Assembly (NCBI RefSeq): GCF_041956535.1
Contig: NW_027192202.1
Span: forward strand, 583,474 to 647,473
DNA from: Calcarisporiella thermophila CBS 279.70
Lineage: Eukaryota > Calcarisporiellomycota
Direction: 5' to 3'
DNA: 64,000 nucleotides
Under the pieces are notes generated by a model, which was not told the origin of the DNA, made no database searches, and saw only the letters and a program-made list of their open reading frames with translations. The position numbers were made by a program, and so were the translations under genes. This document shows positions 1 through 11,215 of the stretch, piece after piece. Position 1 is the first letter of the stretch. Each line of letters starts with the position of its first letter.

Positions 1-341
1 TCTCCACATCGATTTCCTACTAGCCAGGCAAAATAAATACATGCATTAACTTGCTCTTTTATCTTGGCATTAATCATAAGCCATAATTATAGATCCGCAC
101 TCCGATAGCTATATATTATGGGGACAGTGATAGCCTTGTCAATATCGAAGACCTCCTCAAGAATATCCCAAGGCCTATCAAAATCCAGAAAAAGGCTGGA
201 TGGGAGCACCTTGACTTTTTATGGGCTGATGGCATAGAAAACGTTTATTATGACGTTTTGGAACTGGTGAAGGGGTTCATTCAAGAAAAAGAATTGCGAG
301 AAAAGCTCAACCCTGATAACACGCTTGAAAATAATAACTAG
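1..341 (+). CDS. Acid lipase / steryl ester hydrolase, C-terminal part (5' truncated)
   Basis: Only the last 91 residues are in the window. Exons 1-27 and 93-341 join in phase to read FPTSQIRTPIAIYYGDSDSL, followed by a WEHLDFLWADG segment and stop TAG at 339-341. Family knowledge: GDSDSLV holds the catalytic Asp and EHLDF the catalytic His of the alpha/beta-hydrolase acid lipases (lysosomal acid lipase, yeast Tgl1/Yeh1), which hydrolyse triglycerides and steryl esters at lipid droplets or in the vacuole. The nucleophile serine and the N-terminus lie outside the window. The intron 28-92 appears to begin with GC instead of GT; no GT exists in bases 1-60 to serve as an alternative. The family assignment rests on these two motifs only, so triglyceride versus sterol-ester preference cannot be told. 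Confidence 0.8.
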
Positions 342-667
342 CTTTCGTCTTAAAATGAGGAAATGTAACTTGGCAGCCCATGGACAAGGCATCGTATCTT
401 AGACATTTTACCTTGTTTAAGTCATTGTATCTATACTTGTGACACACACCTGTGAAATAAATAGCTTGTGAAATATAGAGCTTTGACACTTGGTTAAGAT
501 GAATGCAGGAATTGATATTTCTTTCCGTCGCCTAATTGCAAAAAGGAGATAATTTATTTTTTATTTTGAAGCGCGAGTTAGGAGATGCTAGAGAGGGGTG
601 TACACCCAGTCGCCCATCTATTAAATATATCAACTAACATGTAGTTTTTATGAAAACATGCTTTTTA
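342..667. other. Convergent intergenic region
   Basis: AT-rich spacer between two genes that converge here. It should hold both 3' UTRs. I see no coding signal in it. Confidence 0.5.
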
Positions 668-1263
668 TCATTCTACTTTCTCCACTTTCTCTTGCACCCG
701 ATTAGCACGGGTATAACTGACTGCAGCCAGAATCAGAGGGATAACCAAATAGGGTGTATAGAATGAAAGGAGGACCGCTATCTCTTTGAAGAGCAGATTA
801 TGAGCTGGATTAAACACCACCTCAAAAAGAACCGGGATGACTGTTGTGCTTGTATGAGTGCCATAAACCAGCAAAGGAAGATGACGCTTCGGGTAATCTA
901 ATAAAAATATGGTAATAGGTTGAGCGGAGAATAGTTCCCATAGATGTAAAAGCATAGACTACCTGTCCAAATTGCCCAAGTGGCCCAAAAGAAAAATGGA
1001 AGTTGATAGATGGCCTCGCAGTACAAGAAACTGAGGAACCAATAAAACCCTCCCTCAGCTACGCCAGACATGAAAGGATCACGGAAAGTCTTAATGTACC
1101 AGAGTGACAATTCTTTTAACGCAGAAGGAACAAGATGAGGAGGATATAAGGCCTGAAGATCCATAATCATTGTAATAGGGATATGAGAAACAAAATAAAT
1201 TAGAAAAAGTTTATCAAGATACGCAAAGAATAATGCGCGTTTGTTGTGCGTGCATGCCGACAT
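668..1263 (-). CDS. TMEM97: TMEM97 / sigma-2 receptor-like EXPERA-domain membrane protein
   Basis: Two exons (1263-963 and 897-668) join at phase 1 to give 176 residues, the same length as human TMEM97. The start is the Met at 1263, giving MSACTHNKRALFF just before the first membrane helix; an upstream in-frame Met at 1341 would add 26 residues not typical of the family. Visible family features are the early DLQALYP, the LWYIKTFRDPF segment, EAIYQLPFFF and YGTHTSTTVIPV, spread over four predicted membrane segments. Family knowledge: EXPERA proteins are ER four-helix proteins related to the sterol isomerase EBP; TMEM97 binds sterols and affects NPC1 and cholesterol traffic. A ligand in this organism is not shown. 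The 65-bp intron has canonical GT/AG ends. The C-terminus is short and rich in Lys, Glu and Val. Confidence 0.85.
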
Positions 1264-2302
1264 TTTAACGGGAATCAAATACAGTAAGAGTGGATAAACT
1301 CGTCGAGGTTGATTGAAAGTATTCAAGTAGCCGAGCCACATTTATTGGATCTTTGTTATGAACGCGCAAATTGAAAACAATTTTGGCAGCTGCATCCATG
1401 CATTTAGAGTATTTCAAGACTCCATGTTTCTTATGCAATCATTGCAAGAGAAGAGTGCCCATGGATCAACCTTACGCGCATTCGATTGCAGATGGTGAGC
1501 ATGTGCTCAACCGACCCAACTGAACAAAACCCAGTTGAGAATCTAGAGCAGGGTGCTCTGGTAGTCAGGGAGCAGGAGCTTTCCATTAGTGCGTCCCTTT
1601 AGAATACGAGTGACGTATCTGCCCCAGGCATTCACTTTCAAGCCTAGGTTTTTTGGAAGGGTTCAAGTCTACCTAGTAACTAAACTCTCTGTTGGGATAG
1701 CAAGGGTGAGGGTATGATTCTGGACCATCGGAAACTTTCATCACTTATGACAAATTATCATATGCAATAAAAATTTCCGGGATTGTCACCTCAATAAAAG
1801 GAGAGACGTAACGACGGTTTTGAGGAGACTAATATATGAAAGTCAAAAAGAAGTAGTGGTCCTAAGGAATTGTATTATACATTAAAATTAGCGAAAGGTT
1901 AGACTAGATAGGTTTAGTATTCCAATTTCGCGGAACATATAATCAATAAACAAATTCATTAAAGCTAATCGATATTCAAAAAAAAATTTTTTTTCCCCGA
2001 TAAACATTTTCAGATGAGGTCCTTGGGTGCAGAAAAGAAGTTGCAATCAAATATTGGTAATTATGTACAATACAAAAGAGAAATTTACAACCTCCGCAGA
2101 TTTTTCCTTAAAAAAAATAGCAAACATGAACAAAAACACGGAAGAGGGAGAGAAACAATATAAAGGCGTCCACTAGAAGCATGAAACTTTACAACACACT
2201 AATAATTAGAACTAATAATAGAAAGAATAATGCAACAGAAGAGAAGCAAGAATGTAAAATAAGATCCTTTGAAATGTCGGCGCTACTATTTTTCTCGACA
2301 AC
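1264..2302. other. Intergenic region
   Basis: About 1 kb between the TMEM97 start and the cyclin stop. Short open frames are present (for example at 2181-2450 +), but the latter overlaps the cyclin 3' end antisense and shows no protein-like pattern. A GGTTCAA element near 1657 is not part of a convincing tRNA. Confidence 0.5.
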
Positions 2303-3329
2303 TCAAACAAAGCCGGCGCGTTCACGGTACATATATCTCTGCAACACGGTTCCCTTTTCCTCCAACATAGTTGATGAGACTGTGTCAAATGATGAAGCCA
2401 TGCATATTGGTTTTAGGGAACTATCGTACTCTCGCAACAACTCATCATAGCGGCATTCGATTTCGTGTGGAGGCGAAGGGTAATAGGCATCGATAAAGTG
2501 CTGTACGGCGTCTGCTTCGTCCCCTGAAGGGGAATCTTCTAATGATGATAAGAGCCCAGGAACACCTGAGCGACCAGCACTCAGGCGAGAATAGTAGCTA
2601 GGTATGCTGATGGGAACAAGAAAAACCGAGAGGTGTGCATAGAGATCAGATTCTTGTACACGCAGTTCAAAATCCTAAAAGAACAATCGCTTCATCAATG
2701 ATCCCACTTGCTAAACTTTTCGATCGATTCTCCACGTGTGCCTTACCAAAGACGCAAGAAGTTGCTTTTCCATTAAGTTCACTTCTGGTGCTGAAAATAC
2801 CCCACCCGAATAACGGGCCCAGTGTTTATTCTTTGGCGAAGAATCGTTGAGGGTTTTTGCAGTTACGATGAGGGTGGCTAGAAATATTCGATGCCTTGTA
2901 CAATGCATACCTGGAAAGGAAAACAGAGCATTTCAGCATCATCCCCGTAATACGACAAGTCCCCCTGTATATTAATTTTATGCTCCTTGTTCGAAGAGCA
3001 CGAAATCTTAATGCTTACCACGGGCTGCTCTAGGCAGTTTACGTTTGAATCGATCGAGAATCACAAGTGTTGTAAGGAAAGTGGCAGTGGACACATGCGA
3101 ACGGGAAACAACTTGCGATATAAAGGTTTCTAACGGGGGCACGATGAGAGTTCCGGGCTGACGTTTTGGGCTGCACTCGATGACTTGATGGGCCATGGAT
3201 GCCACGTAGGCTATAATAAGAGCAGAGATTAACACCTCTAGTGATGGGTGAAAAGTAGAGCCATGTGCTACCGATCATCTCTGAGGTAATCGGGCTCTGG
3301 ATTAGCTCGGAGAGGGATGAGAAAACCAT
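2303..3329 (-). CDS. Pho85-type (PCL) cyclin
   Basis: Four exons (3329-3272, 3237-3019, 2910-2747, 2674-2303) join in phase to 270 residues; an alternative Met at 3338 adds three. The chosen Met sits in an ACCATGG context. The cyclin box covers roughly residues 25-165 and contains VPPLETFISQVV, LDRFKRKLPRAARGM, RIFLATLIVTAKTLND, KHWARYSGG and LNLMEKQLLASLDFEL-type spacing, the pattern of Pcl1/Pcl2 cyclins. Family knowledge: these bind the CDK Pho85 and direct it in cell-cycle entry, polarity and nutrient signalling. The C-terminal third (Ser-rich, ending RAGFV) is not recognisable. Class is strongly supported; the exact PCL paralogue is not. Confidence 0.85.
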
Positions 3330-4185
3330 GGTGGGCATCCTTTGTGGATTGCTGTGAGAAACGCGCAGGGATGGAGGGGAGGCGAGTCAGGAGCGCAACA
3401 TACAAGAGGCGAGGCGAGGGTGGGCCGCGACTGAGCGAGAGGGAGAGAGAGAAAAAGCGGCGAGGGGGCGAGAGGGAAACTATTAAGCGAATCGAGCGTA
3501 AAGAGCCGAGGTTTAATATATATATCTCCGGGGGAGGTTATTTACAACGATCAAGGAAAAAAAATTTTTTTTGATCAGCACCGCCCCTTTTAAGGCAATA
3601 TTAATATAGTGCGGTTGGCGAAGTCGACACCCGCCGCAGTCTCAGAAACAGATCAGTGTTCAGCAGAGTCAGTGCGGATAAGCTCTCTTTTTCCGTACTA
3701 GCCTGAGACGGCATGACTGCTGCGGCGCCGAGCGTGGAGTCGAGGCGATTGTCGTCCCAAAAAATCGCCCGCCCGCCTGTCTCCCATCGCGGATATTGCC
3801 CCATTATCTCCACGTCTCGATGTTTCCCCGAATCTTCTTCGGGAGAGCCTCGGCCATTATCACGGATCTATGGCTGAGGGCCAGTCTGATACTTCTGAAG
3901 GCCGTGCTCGGAAATCGCTAATTTATTTGGATTTTCTGAAAGCCTCTATGCGCTAATAGGATAGGAAATATAGGAAGCTCGGGAAGAGTAAAAAAACGCG
4001 AACAGTAAAAGTCAACGCATACATGATGCTCATGCATCAACCTCCCATTCATAGGATATTCTGAAAAATAAAAAATAACATCAAACACGGCCATCTCCTA
4101 TGGCCAGTTCTCTCTATTTTGCCTCAAAATGAAATTCATGTTCCATGCCCGTTGACTCATCCCTCCTCCATAAAAAAACACCCAT
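3330..4185. other. Intergenic region, partly purine-rich and GC-rich
   Basis: Promoter side of the cyclin gene and 3' side of GUT2. It starts with a G/A-rich stretch (3360-3500), then an A8/T8 run at about 3557-3572 with partly symmetric flanks. Small open frames at 3317-3574 (+) and 3601-3813 (-) have biased, low-complexity composition and are not called as genes. Confidence 0.5.
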
Positions 4186-6809
4186 TTAGATTCCACCCCC
4201 ACTGCGATCGGTGCTGATTTTGCTAGTCTGCTTTACTACCTCGGGTTTGGAATTGGGCTGGGCAAGTAGCCTTTCATGGACAGAGGACATGACCTCAAGG
4301 AATTCATCAAATTCCACCTCTCCATTATCACCGTAGTTGAATTCAGCCTCCGTTAGGATGGCATCAAGATCGCCGCGTTCAAGCTGAACTCCAACGCGTG
4401 TCAATATCTTTGGGAGGTCCGTGAGTGGGATATGTCCATCTCCATCCACATCCGATTCAGCAAATGCGCGTGAGAGTGCGGAAAGCTCCTCCGCTGAAAA
4501 GCGCGCACGGGAATAAATCATCTGCGATGGCTTGCCGAGCGCGCTCAGAAGCCGTTGACCATAGGCCGTGTCAGCCTCAATAGGCTTGCCGGTGGGAGTT
4601 TGCTCCTCGGTGATGGGATAGATTATTCTCGCCTTCGGATCGTTTGGCAGGCCCATGGCGTACAAGAATTCAACCGTCTGCTGGTATTCCTTTTCACGCC
4701 TGGCCTCGTCCCATCCAAGCTCCTCAGCCATAATTTCAATGACTCGAGGCAGTGCTTCAAGCGAGGCTTGCGCATTCAAAAAGGCAAGTCGGGTACGGCG
4801 TGCCAGAACATCGACTGCAGTGCATGCGTACTCACGTCGAACGGCAAATCGAATCTCAGCCTCGATGTAAGGGTAGAGAGGTGTGATGCGGATTCCGAAC
4901 ACAGGCCATCGGTGGCCAGTGGCTTTGGCAAGAGCAGCAACACCCCATGCGCGATCACCATAGCTATTGCTCAAGTGTTGGGCAACCTCGGTTTCGAGAC
5001 CGAATTGCTGAATCAGACGAATAAACATCGTCTTGGAATATCCGTGCGAACCCACCAACTTGATATCATGCGTGCGGCATTCGCTTGTAGGCTCAAGCCC
5101 TTTATAGGTTACTCAATCAGAAAAACGAGAATTAAAAATGGGTTATTTCATGTTGCTCACCAAAGACCTCGATCGCCTTATCGACTGTATCGGCAGCCAT
5201 GGCACGATACGTGGTCCATTTACCTCCCGCAATGGTGATCAGCTTGTCTTCACTCACATTAATCATATGATTACGCACAAGAGCAGCAGTGTTCTCGGCT
5301 GCGGGATCTCGTACCAGGGGCCTAATTCCGGACCATGCAGCAAGCACATCTCCTCGTCGCACCTTTACATCCGGGCTCAGATATCGGCGCACTTCATCCA
5401 ATATCCATGTAATCTCCTCCTCCTTGGGAAGGGGGTTTGGAGTTACCTCGGTTGGGGAATCTGTTGTGCCAGCAATGGTGTTACCCTGCCATGGCAAGAA
5501 GAAAATGACACGGCCATCACTGGTAGACGGATCAATCAGCCCCATGTTCCCAGGGCTATAGTAATTTGGCAAAATAATGTGCACACCTGCTGAAGGTGCA
5601 ACGATATCCTGGGCTTTGACGTCGTCCATTTTGCGAATCGCGTCCGTGAAGGGTCCCGTTGCATTAATGACGCCCTTTGCGCGGACCGTCCATTCCTCAC
5701 CAGTCAGGGTGTCCCGGACCTTGGCGCCACGAGTCACCAAAAGGCCCGACTCATCCTTCTCTTTGATTAACTCAGTGACCTCTACGTGATTCGTAACCAC
5801 AGCATTGTGGGAAATGGCGGTCAAGGCGAGAGCAACATTCATTCTAGCATCGTTGTGTTGTCCTATATGTCAGCATAAAAAAAAGGGAGATGCTTTAGTC
5901 AAACCAACAGAAAAATGTCTTTTCATCAATGAAAAGTTTCCAACCATCATAGTATACTAAAGCCCCAACTAGCTTCTCCTTCTTTAACATTGGGAAAGCT
6001 TCCAAGGCCTTTCCACGAGGGAGGAAGTAGCTGCTCTCTAGGCCCTCGCGACCTGCAAGAATGTCATAAGCCTTACATCCCGCCCAGTAATAGGGAACTT
6101 GCCACCACCTAAGTGAGGTTCACAAAGTTAATGCCACTCAAATTCGCACCGCAAATGAATGAACGCAAATTATTTACTTGTAGACCGGAAGCATGATAGG
6201 AAGCTGATAACTGAGGTAAGGGGCCGTATGCAAGAACGTTGACCGTTCATAAAGCGCCTCCTTCACCAATTTATATTGCTCATAATCAAGTTCCTTAACC
6301 GCTTTTTCTAAGTAGCGCACACCACCATGCACCAACTTAGTAGAACGAGAGGATGTTCCTGAGTATAATCCACATTTTAGAATCGAAAATGTAAACCGTA
6401 AACAAAGCAAATCGACTCATTCCCTACCGGATGCAAAGTCATCTCTTTCCACTAGTGCAACGTTTAGTCCTCTTGTTGCTGCGTCTAGTGCCACTCCAGC
6501 ACCTGTTGCCCCACCGCCGATGATAAGCATGTCAAAAGGCTTTTCCTGGGAAGACTTCAACTTGGAAATCATTTCCTCGCGAGAAGGCGGCGTCCAGAAA
6601 GCATGTGGTTTATTGGGACGATTCTCGAGCTGAACGGCCTCGGCTTGCGCTTCGCGAAGGAGAAGGGAAGAGTGATCGAGGGGAGAGGTGAGGGTTGCAT
6701 AGCGACGCTTACCACGCTCAACCTCCGAGTAAACAAAATAGGAGGTTGCGGCGGTGGTTGTTAAGAGGGTCGCGTAGAGCGTGCGTCTGCGGGTGATGTG
6801 TCGCCACAT
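4186..6809 (-). CDS. GUT2: Mitochondrial FAD-dependent glycerol-3-phosphate dehydrogenase with C-terminal EF hands
   Basis: Five exons (6809-6428, 6358-6178, 6108-5945, 5862-5161, 5099-4186) give 780 residues. The N-terminus is Arg/Thr-rich with a hydrophobic segment (presequence and membrane anchor). The FAD-binding IIGGGATGAG lies at about residues 96-105, followed by DDFASGTSSRSTKLVHGGVR, YWAGCKAYD, DGQHNDARMN and AGGKWTTYR, all hallmarks of the family. The enzyme oxidises glycerol-3-phosphate to dihydroxyacetone phosphate on the outer face of the inner mitochondrial membrane and passes electrons to ubiquinone. The C-terminus has one good EF-hand loop (about 693-704, DVDGDGHIPLTD) and a weaker one (about 731-742, NYGDNGEVEFDE). 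Yeast Gut2 lacks these, whereas the animal GPD2 form has them and is calcium-stimulated. Calcium control here is inference. The first loop ends in Asp instead of Glu at position 12. Confidence 0.96.
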
Positions 6810-7522
6810 GAAGCACTAATTTTGATGAATGATGTTGATTGATAAAGAATCGATAAAGGTCGACTTATTTGTTTAGTGTATTTAGGCTCTTTTTGCGCTT
6901 TGAATTTGTGTCCCGGTAGATAACATCTTTACATCATCGAAAAATTGTTTTTTCCGGATAGCACATTCTTCGGCCATACATTATCCACGTGCAAGGGGGA
7001 TATGGGGCTTCTCTCTGGCCTCAGATCTGCTCGAAGTCACGCAGCTCCAATTGGTCCTGGCGCTGACATTGGGTGGATGTATCAACCTATCTCCCAGAAT
7101 GCTCCAATGACAGCGCCGAGGTTTTTACCAAATAATCGGCTCATGGATAAATTACGTTTGCTTGAATCATCATGGCTCAAGCAGAAGGCCCGTTATCACC
7201 GCCCGCAGCTAAACGCCGGTCGAAAGAACAAGTCCTCGACTTCCTCGAGGAGACACCCCTCCGTCTCCGCAGAGTGTGAATTACATTGAGAGCGCGCAAA
7301 AAAAAACAGCATTTAATACTAAGCAAGTGAGGTGAATAAATAGTAACAGCAACATAATACATATATGTAGGCGGGTATATATGTATATGTGTGTGTGTAT
7401 TAGGTGCATTGATAAGTGCTGCGGTAAAGATTTAAATCATTATACAATCGGAAATCAAACAAAAGAAACGCATTAATGAAGAAAAAAAGAGATAAAAAAC
7501 ACAAGACACATTTTCGCGACGA
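6810..7522. other. Intergenic region
   Basis: Promoter of GUT2 and 3' side of the RasGEF gene. It includes a short open frame at 7172-7279 listed separately and a TG/TA-rich patch at about 7365-7400. Nothing else is recognisable. Confidence 0.5.
7172..7279 (+). CDS. Possible 35-residue small ORF
   Basis: An ATG at 7172 opens a frame for 35 codons to TGA at 7277. The product is charged and protein-like (it contains AAKRRSKEQVLDFLEE and ends RLRRV). It could be a small gene, a gene remnant or the first exon of something I cannot extend; the GTGTGA after RLRR is a poor splice donor. No homologue is recognised. It may be chance. Confidence 0.2.
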   Translation: MAQAEGPLSPPAAKRRSKEQVLDFLEETPLRLRRV

Positions 7523-10500
7523 TTAGGCAGGCGTGGTTACCCGCGGCTCCACTAGCAAGCTCAGTTGATATAATTCCGCGTCTGATTTTACAAGCTCGAC
7601 CAGCGCAGCACCCAGAAAATTTTGAACTTCTGTCACCTCTTCAAGAGGGTATGGCTCCTGAAAGCGCTGTATCTCCCGGATAATGCGCGCGGTCTTGGCA
7701 TGTCGATCAAAATTAATGAGTTGACGACGTGTACCTGGCATAGTGCGATAGGCGGGATTGCCATCATGAATGAAGGTTAAATCGGTTAGAAAAAGGCCTA
7801 CATGGAATCCATCAGTAAACCTGCAAAATCCCCCGAGTATTCATAGTCAGTGGTTCATACCTAAATAAGGTAGACAGGGTGGAACAAGAGTTTTTAATCG
7901 ATTGCGATATTCTGCGTAGTTTCGACTGTGGTCAATGGTTTGTCGGAGGCCATCGAGCGCCATTCGATACTTTTCGGGCAAGCGATCCCATGTCAGCTTT
8001 AACCTGCTAATTGTGGAGGAATTGAGGGAACAAACAATAGCCATTAATGTACTAAAGTTGTTGAGATGCAAACAGCACTAAAGGCGAAATCATAATTTGA
8101 GTTGGGATATAGAGAGAATATGAGGTGAGTCAAAATGGTCAGGTTACCTCGCCCACTTTGATCCAAAATTTGATAAACGACACCCGCTTCTTCACATCCA
8201 TTTGGCTGACAATGGAATAACTTATCCACGAGGAGATCTAACATTACGTTAACGATCGAATCATGACACGGGAACTGAATCGCGGCCAACTTTCAAAACC
8301 TACCTTGGTGCTTGTCTGTCCAATCTGCTTCACATGCTCTGCAGTGCTCTCATCCGCCTTCTTGGCGAACACGGCTAGCAATTCCCTGGGTTTCAGCGCG
8401 AGGTAAATTTTGCTCTCCAATATCGTCAACTGCCTTGCAAGCTCTAAGGGCTCGAAATCTATAAGGGGCACTTCGCTTGTTGGCGCACGTCTTAGGCTTG
8501 TTAGCAATTGACGAGAGAGGTGAGGCGAAGGTCTTCCTCCCCCGTCTTTACTACTAAGAGACGAAACCTCCGAACTACGAGAAGATGGTAGAGATCGAAT
8601 AGACGGACATGCTAGCGAATAACCCGATGATAGGGCATCGTAGCGTTTCCAGATTATATTCATCATTCGTTCAGCCATCGATTGTGGCATCCCCTCTTTT
8701 AATAACATCTCGGCCCATTCCCGCAACCTCCCAAGCACTTCTTCATCGCCACTCTCCCAATATGTCTCTAGCCACATTTTCAGCACGTTGTATACCCGTA
8801 ATCGTACGGGTATGCGCACCATTTTTTTCCACAGCGTAATATCCTCTTCACTAAGGGGGGGATCAACTGCGGGTGGTCGGATCTGAAACCTCTTCAAGAG
8901 TTGCTTGCACAGCTCCTCAGGAGTAGTAAAGAGACGGAATGTCAACATGAATGCATTCAAGAAATTTGTGTCTAATGTTAGAGTTACATGAGTGCACAAA
9001 TTTTAAAATAAAAAATTGAAACATCCATTTAGATACATACCAGGCATGAATTCGTGGATAGTCAATTGTTCAATAAGTGATTCCAGGCTGGCTGCATATA
9101 TTTGACCAGTCGCGCTGAAGATAATGTCATTCCGATTGTCCTTGTAGCGCACGAACCAAGGAAGGTTCTCTTCGCCCGTAGACTTCTACAATGTTGAAGA
9201 CATAAGCAAGGCTATATAATTAAAATAATTTTTGCTTTAAGCTTACGGTTCTTGCGTATTGCGACGGCGTGACATTAGACAAAGGGCTTTCTCCCGGCAT
9301 GACTGGGGACCCACGGCGGTTAGCTTCGGTTACGTTTGAGAGTGATACAGTACTTGAATTGTTCAGTGGAAAATGTAAATCTTGTCGAGATGAAACTCTC
9401 CGCACTTGCTTTTGAGAGGTAGTCAGTTTTCGCAAGCATGTGTTACAATTACAAGTTTCTTCGTTTTTCCAACCGTGTTGGCGACTTGAATATTCAATAC
9501 ATTTGGGTACACTTCGTAAAACAGGGCCTTGGCCTAACCTATGTGGAGCACTTCCAGCTCGAGGTCGCAAATATGTTCTCGGGTGACCCTCTTCTGTGAT
9601 AGCCACTGCTCTTGACGCACATATGCTTGGATGTACTTTCTTTATCGCGATCAAATTATCCAAACTAGCAGAGCGATGTACAGCATCGGGTCGTCTTCCT
9701 GCCTGTTTCTCGCAAAATGTTCCAGACCGTTTCTTCGGTAGGCGGTGCTGTATTTGGACACGCCCTGGATGTGATAATGATACTGGTACGGAATTGGTTT
9801 CGCATCCCGACTCTGTAGAATTATCAAGACAGAAACTCATAACGGCGACAAGATCTGTCACGGCCTGTACAATGTTGGCGCATCCCACTAAGAGATCCTG
9901 TCTCTTCCCATTCAACGCCACCTCATTCCCTTGGTATGCATCGTTCGCTGTGCGACTGGAATTATCAATAGAAAGCAACATAAGTTGCTTTGCTGATCTG
10001 CACAACTTTTCCTGTGCATCCTGAAGAGCTTGATAGTGTTTAGGTTGGTATGTCCTCTTGAACATTGCAGAAAGAACATATTCAGATATATTGACCAAAT
10101 TTTGTATGAAAAAAACTGCCTCGCGCGTCAGATGTGTGAGCTCGGTAGATGCAGGGGTGTTGGAAAAGGAGTTGTTGATAAAATTAGTAATGGCTGCTAC
10201 TTGAGTGATAATGAGATCTCTCTATTAGAAATTCAGTTAGCTCCGTATAGTATCTAAATATGCCTTTTCTTTTGACTACCTGTTTTGAGACCTGTTCGCA
10301 TGTAGGATTATTGCATCTCTCGAAATTATTAGAAGCTCCCGATGGACTGGATGGAAAGTACCTCAATGGAGATTGCAAAGTGCCCCGAGTATACCCTGCA
10401 CCAGATATTTGCCATTGCATTTCAGGTCTCGAACGGATAGAAGATGTAACTTGAGCCCTCTCATTAGAAGAATTAGTCTCCAAAGAAGCAAGAGGAAGTG

Positions 10501-11215
10501 TCCGTGCCATCTCGATGAATCCTCCTATCGTCTCAATCAATTCGCTGACGCTTTCTCCAATTTGCTTCACACCTGCTCGTACTCTGGCGCCCGGCTCCTC
10601 GGCACTGTAGTACACTCCAACTCTTGCCTCCTCTCGCGCTGCTCGTATCACAGAACGGCACTGAACAATCAAGAGTGAGAGTGCGTCGAGAATCATTTTT
10701 CGTTTCATACCAAGTTGGGGATAGCGACTAAGTACGGGTGTCATGTTCTTTGCCACTCCCGCAGTTGTAAGCAAAGCGCGTGTATGAGAAATAATATGTG
10801 CCACCTGTGGTTGTAACTGAGAAAATGCTCCTAGTTTGCAAGCAGTTGTAAGCAGCCTGAGATCATGCACAAGCTTCGATTCTAGTGCTTCCCAAACTTC
10901 GTCTGGAAACACGCTGCAATTCCACTTTGAGGGTTGACTGCTATATGAGTTGGACTCAAGATTCGTATTTATGGACTCAACTTGGATGCGGGGTGGGAGA
11001 GATGCTGGGATGGTATCATCGCAATGGAAAATAACATTTTGATGGGATGGCGGTTCCGAGTGTTCGATTTTACGGCTATTGGAGTCATTTATTTTTGAAG
11101 TAGTATAGGGAAGTTTCTCCGAAAGAACCATGGGTGTAGATGATGCATTAATATCCCAATTGATCACGGAAGGGGGGAATTGATCCATGAAACCGAAATA
11201 CTGAACAGGTATCAT
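7523..11215 (-). CDS. Ras guanine-nucleotide exchange factor (Cdc25/Ste6-like RasGEF)
   Basis: Seven exons (11215-10280, 10221-9247, 9185-9041, 8971-8304, 8237-8148, 8077-7861, 7797-7523) join in phase to 1101 residues. Residues 1 to about 635 are low-complexity with helical stretches. From about 640 comes a RasGEF N-domain (FLNAFMLTFRLFTTPEELC, LKMWLETYW). The catalytic Cdc25 domain follows (LARQLTILESKIYLAL, ISSWISYSIV, FIKFWIKVGECCLHLNNFST, RLKLTWDRLPEKY, PYLGLFLTDLTFIHDGNP). Family knowledge: it exchanges GDP for GTP on Ras at the plasma membrane and so feeds cAMP or MAP-kinase signalling. Several fungal Cdc25 proteins begin with an SH3 domain; none is visible here. Every catalytic-domain junction is phase-consistent. 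The N-terminal start at MIPVQYFGFMDQ is the first in-frame Met but could be preceded by undetected exons. Confidence 0.93.

Noticed and set aside
1600-1680. Possible tRNA gene (GGTTCAAGTC element)
   Set aside because: No matching A box or cloverleaf stems could be drawn around it.
3601-3813. A 70-codon minus-strand open frame in GC-rich DNA
   Set aside because: The composition explains the open frame; no protein-like pattern or neighbouring splice structure.
4555-5238. A 227-codon + strand open frame
   Set aside because: It is antisense to conserved GUT2 coding sequence and mirrors its codon bias; its translation shows no domain.
9596-10024. A 142-codon + strand open frame
   Set aside because: It is antisense to the RasGEF second exon.
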